DNA of 23,323 nucleotides, from positions 1 through 23,323 of the forward strand of contig CAYJMO010000030.1 of NCBI GenBank assembly GCA_964371365.1, read 5' to 3'. The translations under genes were made by a program, and so were the position numbers. Origin of the DNA: CAYJBH01 sp964371365. Lineage in GTDB: Bacteria; Bacillota; Clostridia; Oscillospirales; Ruminococcaceae. The notes beneath the pieces are model-generated. The model was given only the letters and a program-made list of their open reading frames with translations. It was not told the origin of the DNA and made no database searches. Within the stretch, counting starts at the first letter, position 1, and each line of letters opens with the position of its first letter. Below are positions 1 through 6,296 of this stretch, one piece after another.

Positions 1-6
1 GGGTAC

Positions 7-55
7 CGGGAGGGGATGCATCCCCTCTCGGGGCTGTCGAACTTTTTCGACAGCC
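7..55. repeat. Two adjacent hairpin-forming inverted repeats
   Basis: Positions 10-27 are a perfect 18-bp palindrome (GAGGGGATG/CATCCCCTC), extendable with a mismatch to 7-30. Directly after it, positions 32-41 (GGCTGTCGAA) pair perfectly with 46-55 (TTCGACAGCC) around a 4-base loop. No T-run follows, so neither is a simple terminator. Stable compact hairpins like these occur as dispersed intergenic repeats in Clostridia, but only one copy lies in this window, so a repeat family is inference. Confidence 0.6.
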
Positions 56-108
56 TGACGAAAGTATGTTTCGGTTTTGCCCCTTGGCAAAATTAAGAAC
101 CCTGTGAA

Positions 109-240
109 TTGTTCAAAGAGTCAAAAAAACTTGCTATGCTCCTAAAATGTCAAATTCGTTTTTGAACATAGTTCATAATGCGCATTGTCACCGAATTTGA
201 CATTTTAAGGGATTTGCAGTTTTTTTGACACATTGAACAA
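109..240. repeat. 132-bp imperfect palindrome (MITE-like or long-hairpin element)
   Basis: The left arm 109-158 and the reverse complement of the right arm 192-240 align over about 50 bases. Both begin TTGTTCAA, both carry GTCAAAAAAACT, and both end TAAAATGTCAAATTCG; a few substitutions and one single-base gap lie between. The centre is about 33 bases. Each arm places a run of seven T/A about 20 bases from the inner stem, so either strand would give a hairpin followed by T-rich sequence. No transposase is nearby. It could be a non-autonomous transposable element, a bidirectional terminator or a regulatory palindrome. Confidence 0.7.
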
Positions 241-273
241 GCCGCCACATACTGCGGCGGCTTGTCTTTTTTT
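237..273 (+). terminator. Rho-independent terminator
   Basis: ACAAGCCGCC at 237-246 pairs perfectly with GGCGGCTTGT at 256-265, with a 9-base loop, followed by C and seven T (267-273). It would end plus-strand transcription entering from the left edge, so its gene probably lies outside the window. The first bases of its stem overlap the right end of the 132-bp palindrome. Confidence 0.85.
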
Positions 274-502
274 GTGTTTAAATGTCACAGTGCAATTTTG
301 TTGCTTTGTGACTGCTCTATTAAGTTGTTGAATTGGTCTAATGATCTTTGTGGTGTGTGGTATTAAATAATATACTGTTTGTCTCTCGGACAATTCATGA
401 TACAGATATTTCAATATCATCATCTGCGGCACAAAACTCCCGCATGCCGTTTTAAACAATATATCTTTTGTATGGGTAAATCTCATCATATTCTGCAACC
501 GT

Positions 503-575
503 GATCAATAATTATATGCTAAAATCGCGATCAATATCATATGTTGCAATCCCGATCAATATAGTATATTGTCTC
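503..575. repeat. Three AT-rich tandem repeats of about 25-26 bp
   Basis: The octamer GATCAATA occurs at 503, 529 and 554, each preceded by a related GCAAyC/AAATC stretch and followed by AT-rich sequence ending near TATATG, ATATGT or TATATT. Spacing is 26 and 25 bases. The units are too short and too diverged for a CRISPR, and the pattern is closer to iterons or protein-binding repeats. No replication or recombinase gene is visible nearby. Function is unknown. Confidence 0.5.
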
Positions 576-818
576 ACCCTATATCAATCTCACCGGAAAA
601 CATGCCGTGTTTCATGTGCATTGCCCTAAACTATATTTTTTCTTTTATATAAGCAATTATTCACACATAGGTGAATCTTTTGACGCTCGTTACGTTTTAA
701 GCACCGTGCGATCGGTCCACCATTATACACCTTTCTCGGTTTTGGTGATGAAATAGCTCTTTTGCTATGATTTAACCCTTTGAATAAACCCTTCCAATGG
801 AGTAGATTGGATTTGCAA
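576..818. other. Intergenic stretch with no recognisable gene
   Basis: No reading frame here has a plausible start with a ribosome-binding site and a recognisable product. There is a small hairpin at 753-768 (ATAGC/GCTAT) and another near 664-681 (ATTCAC/GTGAAT, followed by CTTTT). On the minus strand this lies downstream of the candidate structured RNA, so it may be the distal part of that transcript. No clear terminator for it was found here. Confidence 0.4.
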
Positions 819-1152
819 CTGCATTAAAAGCAGAGAGTCATATAGTGCTAAACTCACACCGTATACTAACCAACTCATGGGAAGATGCGTCGACCGCTAA
901 CACTTGATGTCAGGTTACGCTATGCGGCACATTGCCGACGTGATAGAGCTTTAGCCTTTATCGGCCGTATGCCCTCTGTATTTCAGGTGACCTAAATCAA
1001 ATTGCTCCTCAAAGAGCTGGCGGTCGTCAGAACCTGTTCTGACACTATGTCGCTACTGTCCATCGGACTCACCTCCTTTCGGTGGATAAAAACGAATACT
1101 CATCTGTCTCACAACTACATCTTTGTGAGCCTATCCGTTGTCTTTATCTCTT
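819..1152 (-). ncRNA. Candidate structured non-coding RNA, leftward
   Basis: A near-consensus promoter at 1159-1186 points left, predicting a start near 1152. The region it reads contains several hairpins: 1108-1114 with 1123-1129 (7 bp), 1026-1033 with 1036-1043 (GTCAGAAC/GTTCTGAC), 1004-1007 with 1014-1017, and 819-822 with 830-833. The segment 934-938 can pair either with 961-965 or, as 934-937, with 925-928, giving mutually exclusive folds as in switching RNAs. The minus strand also contains GCTAAAGCTCTA, which resembles the conserved 3' end of the M-box magnesium riboswitch, but the matching 5' half and the P1 stem are not convincing. No normal-sized gene follows, which argues for a stand-alone RNA. 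The 3' end is not defined; 819 marks the last clear hairpin. Confidence 0.4.
992..1063 (-). CDS. Possible 23-residue small protein or leader peptide
   Basis: On the minus strand an ATG at 1061-1063 is preceded by AAAGGAGGTG (1070-1079), a nearly full complement of the 16S rRNA 3' end, with a 6-base spacer. The frame runs 23 codons to TAG. It starts MDSSDIVSEQ and ends SSLRSNLI; it is polar, with no signal or membrane segment, and I do not recognise it. It lies inside the candidate structured RNA, and the GTCAGAAC hairpin falls within the frame. It could therefore be a translated leader peptide, or the Shine-Dalgarno-like run could be structural. The strength of the site is observed; translation is inference. 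Confidence 0.3.
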   Translation of the reverse strand: MDSSDIVSEQVLTTASSLRSNLI

Positions 1153-1158
1153 GGCTAT

Positions 1159-1186
1159 ATTATACCACTTTCAAAGGTGGTGTCAA
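1159..1186 (-). promoter_or_regulatory. Near-consensus sigma-A promoter with internal palindrome
   Basis: On the minus strand: TTGACA (1181-1186), a 16-base spacer, then TATAAT (1159-1164). The spacer and its edges form an imperfect palindrome (ACCAC...GTGGT with TTTGAAA in the middle), a plausible repressor site overlapping the promoter. It drives the candidate structured RNA leftward, away from dpaA. Confidence 0.75.
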
Positions 1187-1262
1187 GGGGTTTGAGTGTA
1201 GAAGATTGGGGTTGTTTTTTGTATATATCGCCAAAGACTTTCATTAACTCTATCCATGTGTT

Positions 1263-1290
1263 AACAAAATCATACAAACCACCATATATT
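1263..1290 (+). promoter_or_regulatory. Candidate mother-cell (sigma-K/sigma-E type) promoter for dpaA
   Basis: AACA (1263-1266), 16 bases, then CATATATT (1283-1290) fits the mother-cell pattern of a short AC-containing -35 and a CATANNNT -10. The start would be near 1298, about 31 bases before dpaA. In Bacillus subtilis the dipicolinate synthase operon is sigma-K dependent, which agrees. The assignment to a particular sigma factor is inference. Confidence 0.5.
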
Positions 1291-1328
1291 GATATAGATA
1301 CCATTGCAGAAAGGATGAATTTACTCTT

Positions 1329-2153
1329 ATGGATACAGAAATGTCGGAAAAACTGTTTAAAGGAAAAAAGCTTAAAGCATGGGTCGTCGGTAATGACTCG
1401 CGGCAGGTCTTTCTTGCTCAACTGCTTGAAAAATCGGGTGTGTGCGTGTACATCGACCAGCCGGATGAATATGTCGATTTTGCTGTTTTTCCCGTCCCTA
1501 TTATAAAGGAAAACGAGACCTTCAATCAGCTTTTAGATAAAAAACTCTGCGGCACCGTTTTTGGCGGTCGAGTTACCGATGAAATTCGTAATGCGGCTGA
1601 GGGTAGGGCTATAATCTACGATTATACCGAGGATGACGATTTCGCTGAACTCAACGCAATACCGTCGGCGGAGGGCGCTGTGCGCCTTTTGATGGCATCA
1701 ACGCAAAAAACTCTCTCGGAATGCAGTGTGCTTTTGATTGGTTATGGCAGGATTGCAAAACATATGCACCGGCTGCTAAGTGCCTTTGGCAGCAGAGTGT
1801 TGGTGTGCGCACGCAGCTCTGATGCCCGGGATATCGCAAGCCGCTCCGGTGCGAGTGTAGGCAACCTCGACCGAATTGGAGAATATATAAAAGAGGCGGA
1901 CATGGTGGTCAACACGGTGCCTCACCCGATTATCACACATAAAGAGTTAGGAAAGGCAAAAAAAGATGTCTATTTGCAGGATCTGGCGTCAAGTCCCGGT
2001 GGTATACCGAAGGACGAGGCCGCAATATGCGGATTGACGGTCGACTGGGCGCTCGCGCTACCGTCACGTTTTACTCCGCAGACCGCCGCATTTTATGTTG
2101 CAACGGTTGTCGACAAGATTTTAGGGGGTGTATTATGCAAGGAAAATCTATAG
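1329..2153 (+). CDS. dpaA: Dipicolinate synthase subunit A
   Basis: This 274-residue protein matches DpaA (SpoVFA), the dehydrogenase-like subunit that with DpaB oxidises dihydrodipicolinate (or its hydroxylated precursor) to dipicolinic acid in the sporulation mother cell; the product is loaded into the spore core with calcium. An N-terminal domain (about 1-110) is followed by the family's IPSAEGA segment (111-117) and a Rossmann nucleotide-binding stretch with GYGRIA at 138-143. The ATG at 1329 follows AAAGGA (1310-1315) at a longish 13-base spacing; a second ATG four codons later is possible. It overlaps dpaB by 19 bases, so the two are translationally coupled. A candidate mother-cell promoter lies at 1263-1290. 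Length is close to the family norm of roughly 290. Confidence 0.95.
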   Translation: MDTEMSEKLFKGKKLKAWVVGNDSRQVFLAQLLEKSGVCVYIDQPDEYVDFAVFPVPIIKENETFNQLLDKKLCGTVFGGRVTDEIRNAAEGRAIIYDYTEDDDFAELNAIPSAEGAVRLLMASTQKTLSECSVLLIGYGRIAKHMHRLLSAFGSRVLVCARSSDARDIASRSGASVGNLDRIGEYIKEADMVVNTVPHPIITHKELGKAKKDVYLQDLASSPGGIPKDEAAICGLTVDWALALPSRFTPQTAAFYVATVVDKILGGVLCKENL

Positions 2154-2707
2154 GAGTGGTCATTTGTGGTAGCTTTTGCAACTTTGAGACGGTGTACTCC
2201 GAGATGAAGCGGCTGTCCGCAAACGGCGCCGAGCTACAGTTTATCATGTCGTTTAACGCATCAAGCATTGACACGCGATTTGGTACCGCGGGGTACTGGA
2301 AAAAACGCTTTTCAGAACTCTCTCAAAAGGAGATAATTACCGGAATTTCCGATGCCGAACCCATCGGTCCGAAAAAGATGTTTGATGCTCTTGTCGTCTG
2401 CCCTTGTACCGGCAATACGCTCGCCAAGCTCTCAAACGGGATAACCGACACGCCCGCCACCATGGCGGTAAAAAGCCATCTTCGTTCCGGGCGCCCTGTG
2501 ATTATTGCGCTTGCCACCAACGACGGTCTTGCCGCCTCGGCACAGAATCTCGGGCGGTTATTAAACACCAAAAACTACTACTTTGTACCGCTCTGTCAGG
2601 ACGAACCGTATCAAAAACCGACCAGCCTTGTCTGCGAGTTTTCCCGTGTGGGAGACACGTTGGACGCCGCTTTCTCGGGACGACAGGTGCGACCGGTAAT
2701 ACTGTAA
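2135..2707 (+). CDS. dpaB: Dipicolinate synthase subunit B (flavoprotein)
   Basis: This 190-residue protein is a flavoprotein-type (HFCD fold) subunit that partners DpaA in making dipicolinic acid. The N-terminus MQGKSIGVVICGSFCNFETV matches the family's flavin-fold start, and the PCTGNTLAKLSNGITDTP segment near the middle is typical of DpaB. The reading frame is open back to 2027, but the ATG at 2135 is preferred. It follows the ribosome-binding run GGGGGTG (2124-2130) at 4 bases, gives the usual family length, and removes 36 residues that are only dpaA read in another frame. It is co-transcribed with dpaA. No terminator is evident after the stop. Confidence 0.93.
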   Translation: MQGKSIGVVICGSFCNFETVYSEMKRLSANGAELQFIMSFNASSIDTRFGTAGYWKKRFSELSQKEIITGISDAEPIGPKKMFDALVVCPCTGNTLAKLSNGITDTPATMAVKSHLRSGRPVIIALATNDGLAASAQNLGRLLNTKNYYFVPLCQDEPYQKPTSLVCEFSRVGDTLDAAFSGRQVRPVIL

Positions 2708-2735
2708 ATATTGTGTTTTGTCAAATGCTCTCCAC

Positions 2736-2764
2736 TTGAAAAAAGATTAAGATTATGATACAAT
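2736..2764 (+). promoter_or_regulatory. Sigma-A promoter for the sulfatase gene
   Basis: TTGAAA (2736-2741), 17 bases, TACAAT (2759-2764). The start would be near 2771, leaving about a 26-base leader before the ATG. This suggests the sulfatase is transcribed separately from dpaAB. Confidence 0.7.
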
Positions 2765-2796
2765 TGATGCAGAAAAATAAATTAAGGAGCAATTAA

Positions 2797-4170
2797 ATGA
2801 AACCGAATGTAATACTTATCAACTGTGACGACCTTGGCTATGGCGACCTTGGCTGCTATGGGTCGAGTATCAACGACACCCCTGCCATTGATGAACTTGC
2901 ACGTACCGGAGTCAAATTCAACAGTCTTTACGCCAGCTCCTCCATCTGTACTCCCTCCCGTGCATCGCTGATGACCGGCTGTTTTGCACAGCGTGTTGAG
3001 ATGCCGCTCGTGCTGTTCCCCGGTGCTAAAACCGGGCTGAACAAATCGGAGTTCACCATGCCGCGTCTATTTAAAAACGCCGGATACAAAACCATGATTA
3101 TCGGCAAATGGCACTGTGGTGACCATGAGGAGACACTGCCGTTACAGTTTGGTTTTGATGATTATTATGGACTGCCGTACAGCAACGACATGGGTAGACA
3201 AGCACTCAATAAAAACGGCAAAGACAAGGAATATCTGCCACCGTTACCCCTTATCCGTGGCGACAAGGTCATACAGCAACAACCGGATCAGGCAGGTCTG
3301 ACCGAGCGGTATGTTGAGAAGAGTCTCGAGTTTATCGATACGAGTGTCGCGGAGGATAAGCCGTTCTTTTTATACCTTGCACATATGCATGTTCACCTGC
3401 CACTCTATGAGCAGGAGAGGTTTTTGAGGGAGAGTCGCAACGGCGACTTCGGTGCCTGTGTGTCCGGCGTGGACTGGTCGGTACGTGCCTTGGTGCACCG
3501 TCTAAAAGAGTTGGGTCTTTATGAGGACACCATGATTATATTTACCTCCGACAACGGCTCACGTGCTAAGGACGGGGCGTCCAATGCGCCACTGCGCGGA
3601 GCGAAGTTCACCGCCTATGAGGGTGGATTTAGGGTGCCGTTCATCGTCCACTGGAAAGGCAAGGTTAAGGAGGGTGTCGAGATAGACAACATGGCGTCCC
3701 ATATAGACCTTTTGCCTACCTTTGCGAACCTTTTAGAGCAACCGCTCGGCGATAATAAAATCGACGGTGTCAACATTCTGCCTATGATGATGGGTGAGGA
3801 TACCCCTATTCGCGACGAGTTTGTCTACTATTTTGACTACTATATGAACGGCATACGTAAGGGCAAATATAAGCTATTGGTCGGTGAGATGGACTTTGAA
3901 AACGGGTGCTGTAAAAAACCCTATGAGCTATACGACCTTGAAACGGATTTCTCAGAGCAGAATAACATTGCAGCGGCAAACCCCGAGATCGTAGAGGAAC
4001 TTTTGGCGGCTATGCCCAAATATCGCGCACAGCTCGGCGACAGATACGAAGAGATTGTCGGTAGTGAGGTGAGAAGATGCAAGGTGATAGACGACCCGAA
4101 ACCACTGACCGAATATGACGAGAACCACCCCTATGTCGTGATGATGTACGATAAGGATGACAGAGGGTAG
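2797..4170 (+). CDS. Sulfatase (arylsulfatase family, cysteine type)
   Basis: This 457-residue member of the alkaline-phosphatase superfamily hydrolyses sulfate esters; the substrate cannot be told from sequence. The N-terminal metal site DDLGYGD is at 11-17. The signature CTPSR is at 51-55, whose Cys51 must be converted to formylglycine, in anaerobes by the radical-SAM enzyme anSME. GKWH at 103-106, the histidines of AHMHVH (195-200), SDNG at 251-254 and K270 complete the expected site. No signal peptide is present, so it should be cytoplasmic and act on imported substrate. ATG follows AAGGAG at good spacing, with its own promoter at 2736-2764. No anSME, sulfate-ester transporter or glycosidase lies in the window. 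It converges with eetB; a phosphodiesterase-like relative is an unlikely alternative given the intact CxPxR. Confidence 0.9.
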   Translation: MKPNVILINCDDLGYGDLGCYGSSINDTPAIDELARTGVKFNSLYASSSICTPSRASLMTGCFAQRVEMPLVLFPGAKTGLNKSEFTMPRLFKNAGYKTMIIGKWHCGDHEETLPLQFGFDDYYGLPYSNDMGRQALNKNGKDKEYLPPLPLIRGDKVIQQQPDQAGLTERYVEKSLEFIDTSVAEDKPFFLYLAHMHVHLPLYEQERFLRESRNGDFGACVSGVDWSVRALVHRLKELGLYEDTMIIFTSDNGSRAKDGASNAPLRGAKFTAYEGGFRVPFIVHWKGKVKEGVEIDNMASHIDLLPTFANLLEQPLGDNKIDGVNILPMMMGEDTPIRDEFVYYFDYYMNGIRKGKYKLLVGEMDFENGCCKKPYELYDLETDFSEQNNIAAANPEIVEELLAAMPKYRAQLGDRYEEIVGSEVRRCKVIDDPKPLTEYDENHPYVVMMYDKDDRG

Positions 4171-4266
4171 GTTTTTATAAAAGAGGCGAAAGGGCGGCAA
4201 CACGAGCGATAAGAGCATTGCAGAGAAAAGATGATTATCAGCTAAAAACCTATAAAGCATCGTGCG

Positions 4267-4773
4267 CTATCCTATTTCTCCGATTTTGTTTAATATCGGC
4301 ATACAAATCCGCAACACAGTCGCCGTGATAATGCCGGCAATTATCCCCGATATTCCGAGTATCGGCAGATAATAAAGGGCGAGCGGAGTGTTGAAGAGCA
4401 GTGACACCACGGCAAGTTGGGCTGTGTTGTGTGCGAGCGCACCGGACACGCTGAGCAGTATATAGCTTATCCGATCACGAAAGACTCGGTGCAGTAAAAC
4501 GAGTATTAGAAATGAGAGGGCGAATCCACTAAGACTGAGTATACCTGCCGGTAATCCACGTGTCAGCAATACAAAAAAGCACTTTAAAACGCCGATGGAG
4601 CAGGCAGGGCCTACCCCGAGCGAGAAGAGTGCGAACATAACCACGACGTTGGATAGCCCAAGACGCACGCCGCCCACCGGTTGCCACAACAGGCTCTCAA
4701 GCAACGATAGCACCAACGCCACCGCAAAAAGTATTGCGGTGGCGGTTAGTTTTTTTATCTCTTTTTTATCCAT
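4267..4773 (-). CDS. EetB-like / Gx transporter family membrane protein
   Basis: This 168-residue hydrophobic protein with about five membrane helices matches the family annotated as heptaprenyl diphosphate synthase component I or Gx transporter (PF07456). That annotation is historical; in Listeria and Lactiplantibacillus the same family is EetB, required for flavin-based extracellular electron transfer. Motifs seen include RLGLSNVVVMFAL and the GALAHNTAQL segment. The frame is open to 4836, but the ATG at 4771-4773 gives the usual N-terminus (MDKKEIKKLTATAILFAVAL). It overlaps the stop of the preceding eetA-like gene (TAATG), indicating translational coupling. The EetB role is inference from pairing with the NusG-domain-II protein. 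Confidence 0.8.
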   Translation of the reverse strand: MDKKEIKKLTATAILFAVALVLSLLESLLWQPVGGVRLGLSNVVVMFALFSLGVGPACSIGVLKCFFVLLTRGLPAGILSLSGFALSFLILVLLHRVFRDRISYILLSVSGALAHNTAQLAVVSLLFNTPLALYYLPILGISGIIAGIITATVLRICMPILNKIGEIG

Positions 4774-5129
4774 TATAATACGACATCCGTTTCGCTGTCC
4801 CCCTCGATGTAGACCATAACCTTGTTTGGCAGGCACGCCGCCGCCTCACCCGCCCGCCTCAACACGCCGGCATCGACGCAGACCTGATCTGGGCAGTCGG
4901 AGTGGACGAAATGCACACCCTCCTCCCCAAAAGACAGCTCGACATTCGGGTTTTGAGGTAGGTTGTAGCTCTGCTGTTCACCGGTGAGAACAAACACCGC
5001 CAATATCTCGCCGTCATACTCCACCATCGCCCTTTCGCCGACCTGTGAGCGGGTGAGCAGATATGCGGATATAAAGGTGAAAAGTAGCGCCGCCAGGATA
5101 ATAATATCACGTTTTTTTATAAACTTCAA
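4773..5129 (-). CDS. EetA-like NusG domain II-containing protein
   Basis: This 118-residue protein has one N-terminal membrane helix (about 8-25) and an extracytoplasmic NusG domain II (PF07009). The family signature is clear: HSDCPDQVC (77-84, with Cys79 and Cys84) and GEAAACLPNKVMVYI (94-108, Cys99). The same family next to a Gx-transporter protein is EetA in known extracellular electron transfer loci; many Clostridia carry just this pair. The start is TTG (5127-5129), one base after the hemW stop, with GGAG (5140-5143) 10 bases upstream inside hemW. Its stop overlaps the eetB-like start. No catalytic function is established for the family, and the electron-transfer role is inference from context. 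Confidence 0.82.
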   Translation of the reverse strand: MKFIKKRDIIILAALLFTFISAYLLTRSQVGERAMVEYDGEILAVFVLTGEQQSYNLPQNPNVELSFGEEGVHFVHSDCPDQVCVDAGVLRRAGEAAACLPNKVMVYIEGDSETDVVL

Positions 5130-5130
5130 G

Positions 5131-6192
5131 CTATAAAATCTCCGTCAATATACTGTTTTGGAGCATTAAACCCCTGTCAGTCAGCCTCATCTGTTCACCG
5201 TCAAAGGTCAGGAGTTGCTCGGTTTGCAGTCGGTTAATCGCGGTCAGCTGTCTCTCGTTAAAGGTGTAGCTAAAACGGCGTTTTAACCTTGCAACAGACA
5301 GACCTTGTGACAGCCTTGTCTGTAGCATGATAAAGTCCTCGGCGTCACATACTCCGTCCTCGATTCGGTGTGAACCATCGATAAACCCCTGTGTGTCCGC
5401 CTCGTAATAGGATCGTATGCCGTCAAGGCAGGAGTGTGCCGACGCGCCGACCCCGAGGTAGTCGCAGCAGTCCCAATACCTCATATTATGGCGAGAATGT
5501 GAGCCGTCCTTTGCGAAGTTTGATATCTCATACCTCTTTAGCCCGACCTTTTTCAGCTCACCAACCGCAAGATCAAATTGCTCCGCCGTATCATCCTCAC
5601 TCGGAAGTATGATTGTGCCGTTTTGTACCATGTTAAAAAGCGGTGTGCCCTGCTCCGTCTTTAGCATATAACAGCTTATGTGTGGGATGGAATATCGGTC
5701 GGCTAAAACCGCAAAATTCACAATATCCGATTCACTCTGATGTGGAATTCCCACCATCAAATCGAGTGATATATTGTCAAAGCCGGACTTTTTGGCAACC
5801 TCAATTGCCTGCTGTGATTTTTTAGCGGTGTGTCGGCGACCTATCATCCTCAATGCGGTGTCGTTTGTCGATTGAATACCGATTGAAAGGCGGTTTACCC
5901 CGAGGGAGAGCGCCGCCGACAACAACTCATAATCGAGGCTGTCGGGGTTTCCCTCCAAGGTAAACTCGCCCTTGACCTTAAGCGGTCCGCAGAGTTTATT
6001 GAGTTGCTGTGCCGACAATAGGGACGGCGTGCCCCCACCGATATACACCGTCTCAAATTCACGCTCGTATGGGATGGCGCGACACAGAGCCTCGACATAG
6101 TCCTCCTGCACCCCACTTGATGAGGAGTGAAAATCGCAGTAGATACAGCGACTGCGACAGTAGGGTATATGTATGTAAAGCGAACAACTCAA
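5131..6192 (-). CDS. hemW: HemW-type radical SAM heme chaperone
   Basis: This 353-residue radical SAM protein belongs to the HemN/HemW family. The 4Fe-4S cluster motif is Cys12-x3-Cys16-x2-Cys19 (YCRSRCIYCDF), followed by GGGTPS at 52-57, a SAM-binding EGNPDS segment, LSIGIQS, the family motif HNMRYW and a C-terminal HemN_C domain. The short N-terminus and CxxxCxxC-F pattern fit HemW, a heme-binding chaperone, rather than true coproporphyrinogen dehydrogenase HemN, although older annotations call it a coproporphyrinogen III oxidase. The start is TTG (6190-6192) with AGGA eight bases upstream; the N-terminus it gives (SLYIHIPYC) is canonical. spoVM ends 21 bases upstream and eetA begins one base downstream, so it is probably one transcript. 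Confidence 0.92.
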   Translation of the reverse strand: MSCSLYIHIPYCRSRCIYCDFHSSSSGVQEDYVEALCRAIPYEREFETVYIGGGTPSLLSAQQLNKLCGPLKVKGEFTLEGNPDSLDYELLSAALSLGVNRLSIGIQSTNDTALRMIGRRHTAKKSQQAIEVAKKSGFDNISLDLMVGIPHQSESDIVNFAVLADRYSIPHISCYMLKTEQGTPLFNMVQNGTIILPSEDDTAEQFDLAVGELKKVGLKRYEISNFAKDGSHSRHNMRYWDCCDYLGVGASAHSCLDGIRSYYEADTQGFIDGSHRIEDGVCDAEDFIMLQTRLSQGLSVARLKRRFSYTFNERQLTAINRLQTEQLLTFDGEQMRLTDRGLMLQNSILTEIL

Positions 6193-6213
6193 ATTAACAA
6201 TCCTAACTATTGT

Positions 6214-6285
6214 TTAGCGTATCCCGAAAATAAACTTCAATATACCGCTTAGGCATTTTGGACTCTTAACCACAACAATCTGCAT
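6214..6285 (-). CDS. spoVM: Stage V sporulation protein SpoVM
   Basis: This 23-residue protein, too short for routine gene finding, has the SpoVM pattern. SpoVM is an amphipathic helix that binds the positively curved outer forespore membrane and anchors the SpoIVA spore-coat basement layer. The frame begins MQIVVVKSPKCLSGILK and ends in FGIR. Pro9, which is critical in B. subtilis SpoVM, is at the same position, the K-x-P-K/R-x-L-x-G-I core is kept, and the end is basic. ATG follows GGAGG (6291-6295) at 5 bases, 11 bases after the stop of the 49-residue gene. It is a few residues shorter than the 26-residue B. subtilis protein. A candidate mother-cell promoter lies upstream at 6481-6509. A chance frame is unlikely given Pro9, the ribosome site and the context. 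Confidence 0.85.
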   Translation of the reverse strand: MQIVVVKSPKCLSGILKFIFGIR

Positions 6286-6296
6286 AACGACCTCCC

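Noticed and set aside
205..498. 97-codon minus-strand frame
   Set aside because: TTG start without a ribosome site, it runs through the terminator hairpin and the palindrome, and its product resembles nothing. Best read as chance.
496..575. CRISPR array
   Set aside because: Only an 8-base core repeats, units are 25-26 bases with no separate repeat and spacer, and no cas gene is near.
819..1080. True M-box magnesium riboswitch on the minus strand
   Set aside because: Only the GCTAAAGCTCTA word and a GGTGAG word are shared; the P1 closing stem and conserved core are not found, and no magnesium transporter follows.
1002..1247. 81-codon plus-strand frame
   Set aside because: TTG start with no Shine-Dalgarno; it lies on the opposite strand of the promoter and structured RNA and has no recognisable product.
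4171..4266. Terminator between the converging sulfatase and eetB-like genes
   Set aside because: No stable hairpin with a T-run is visible on either strand.
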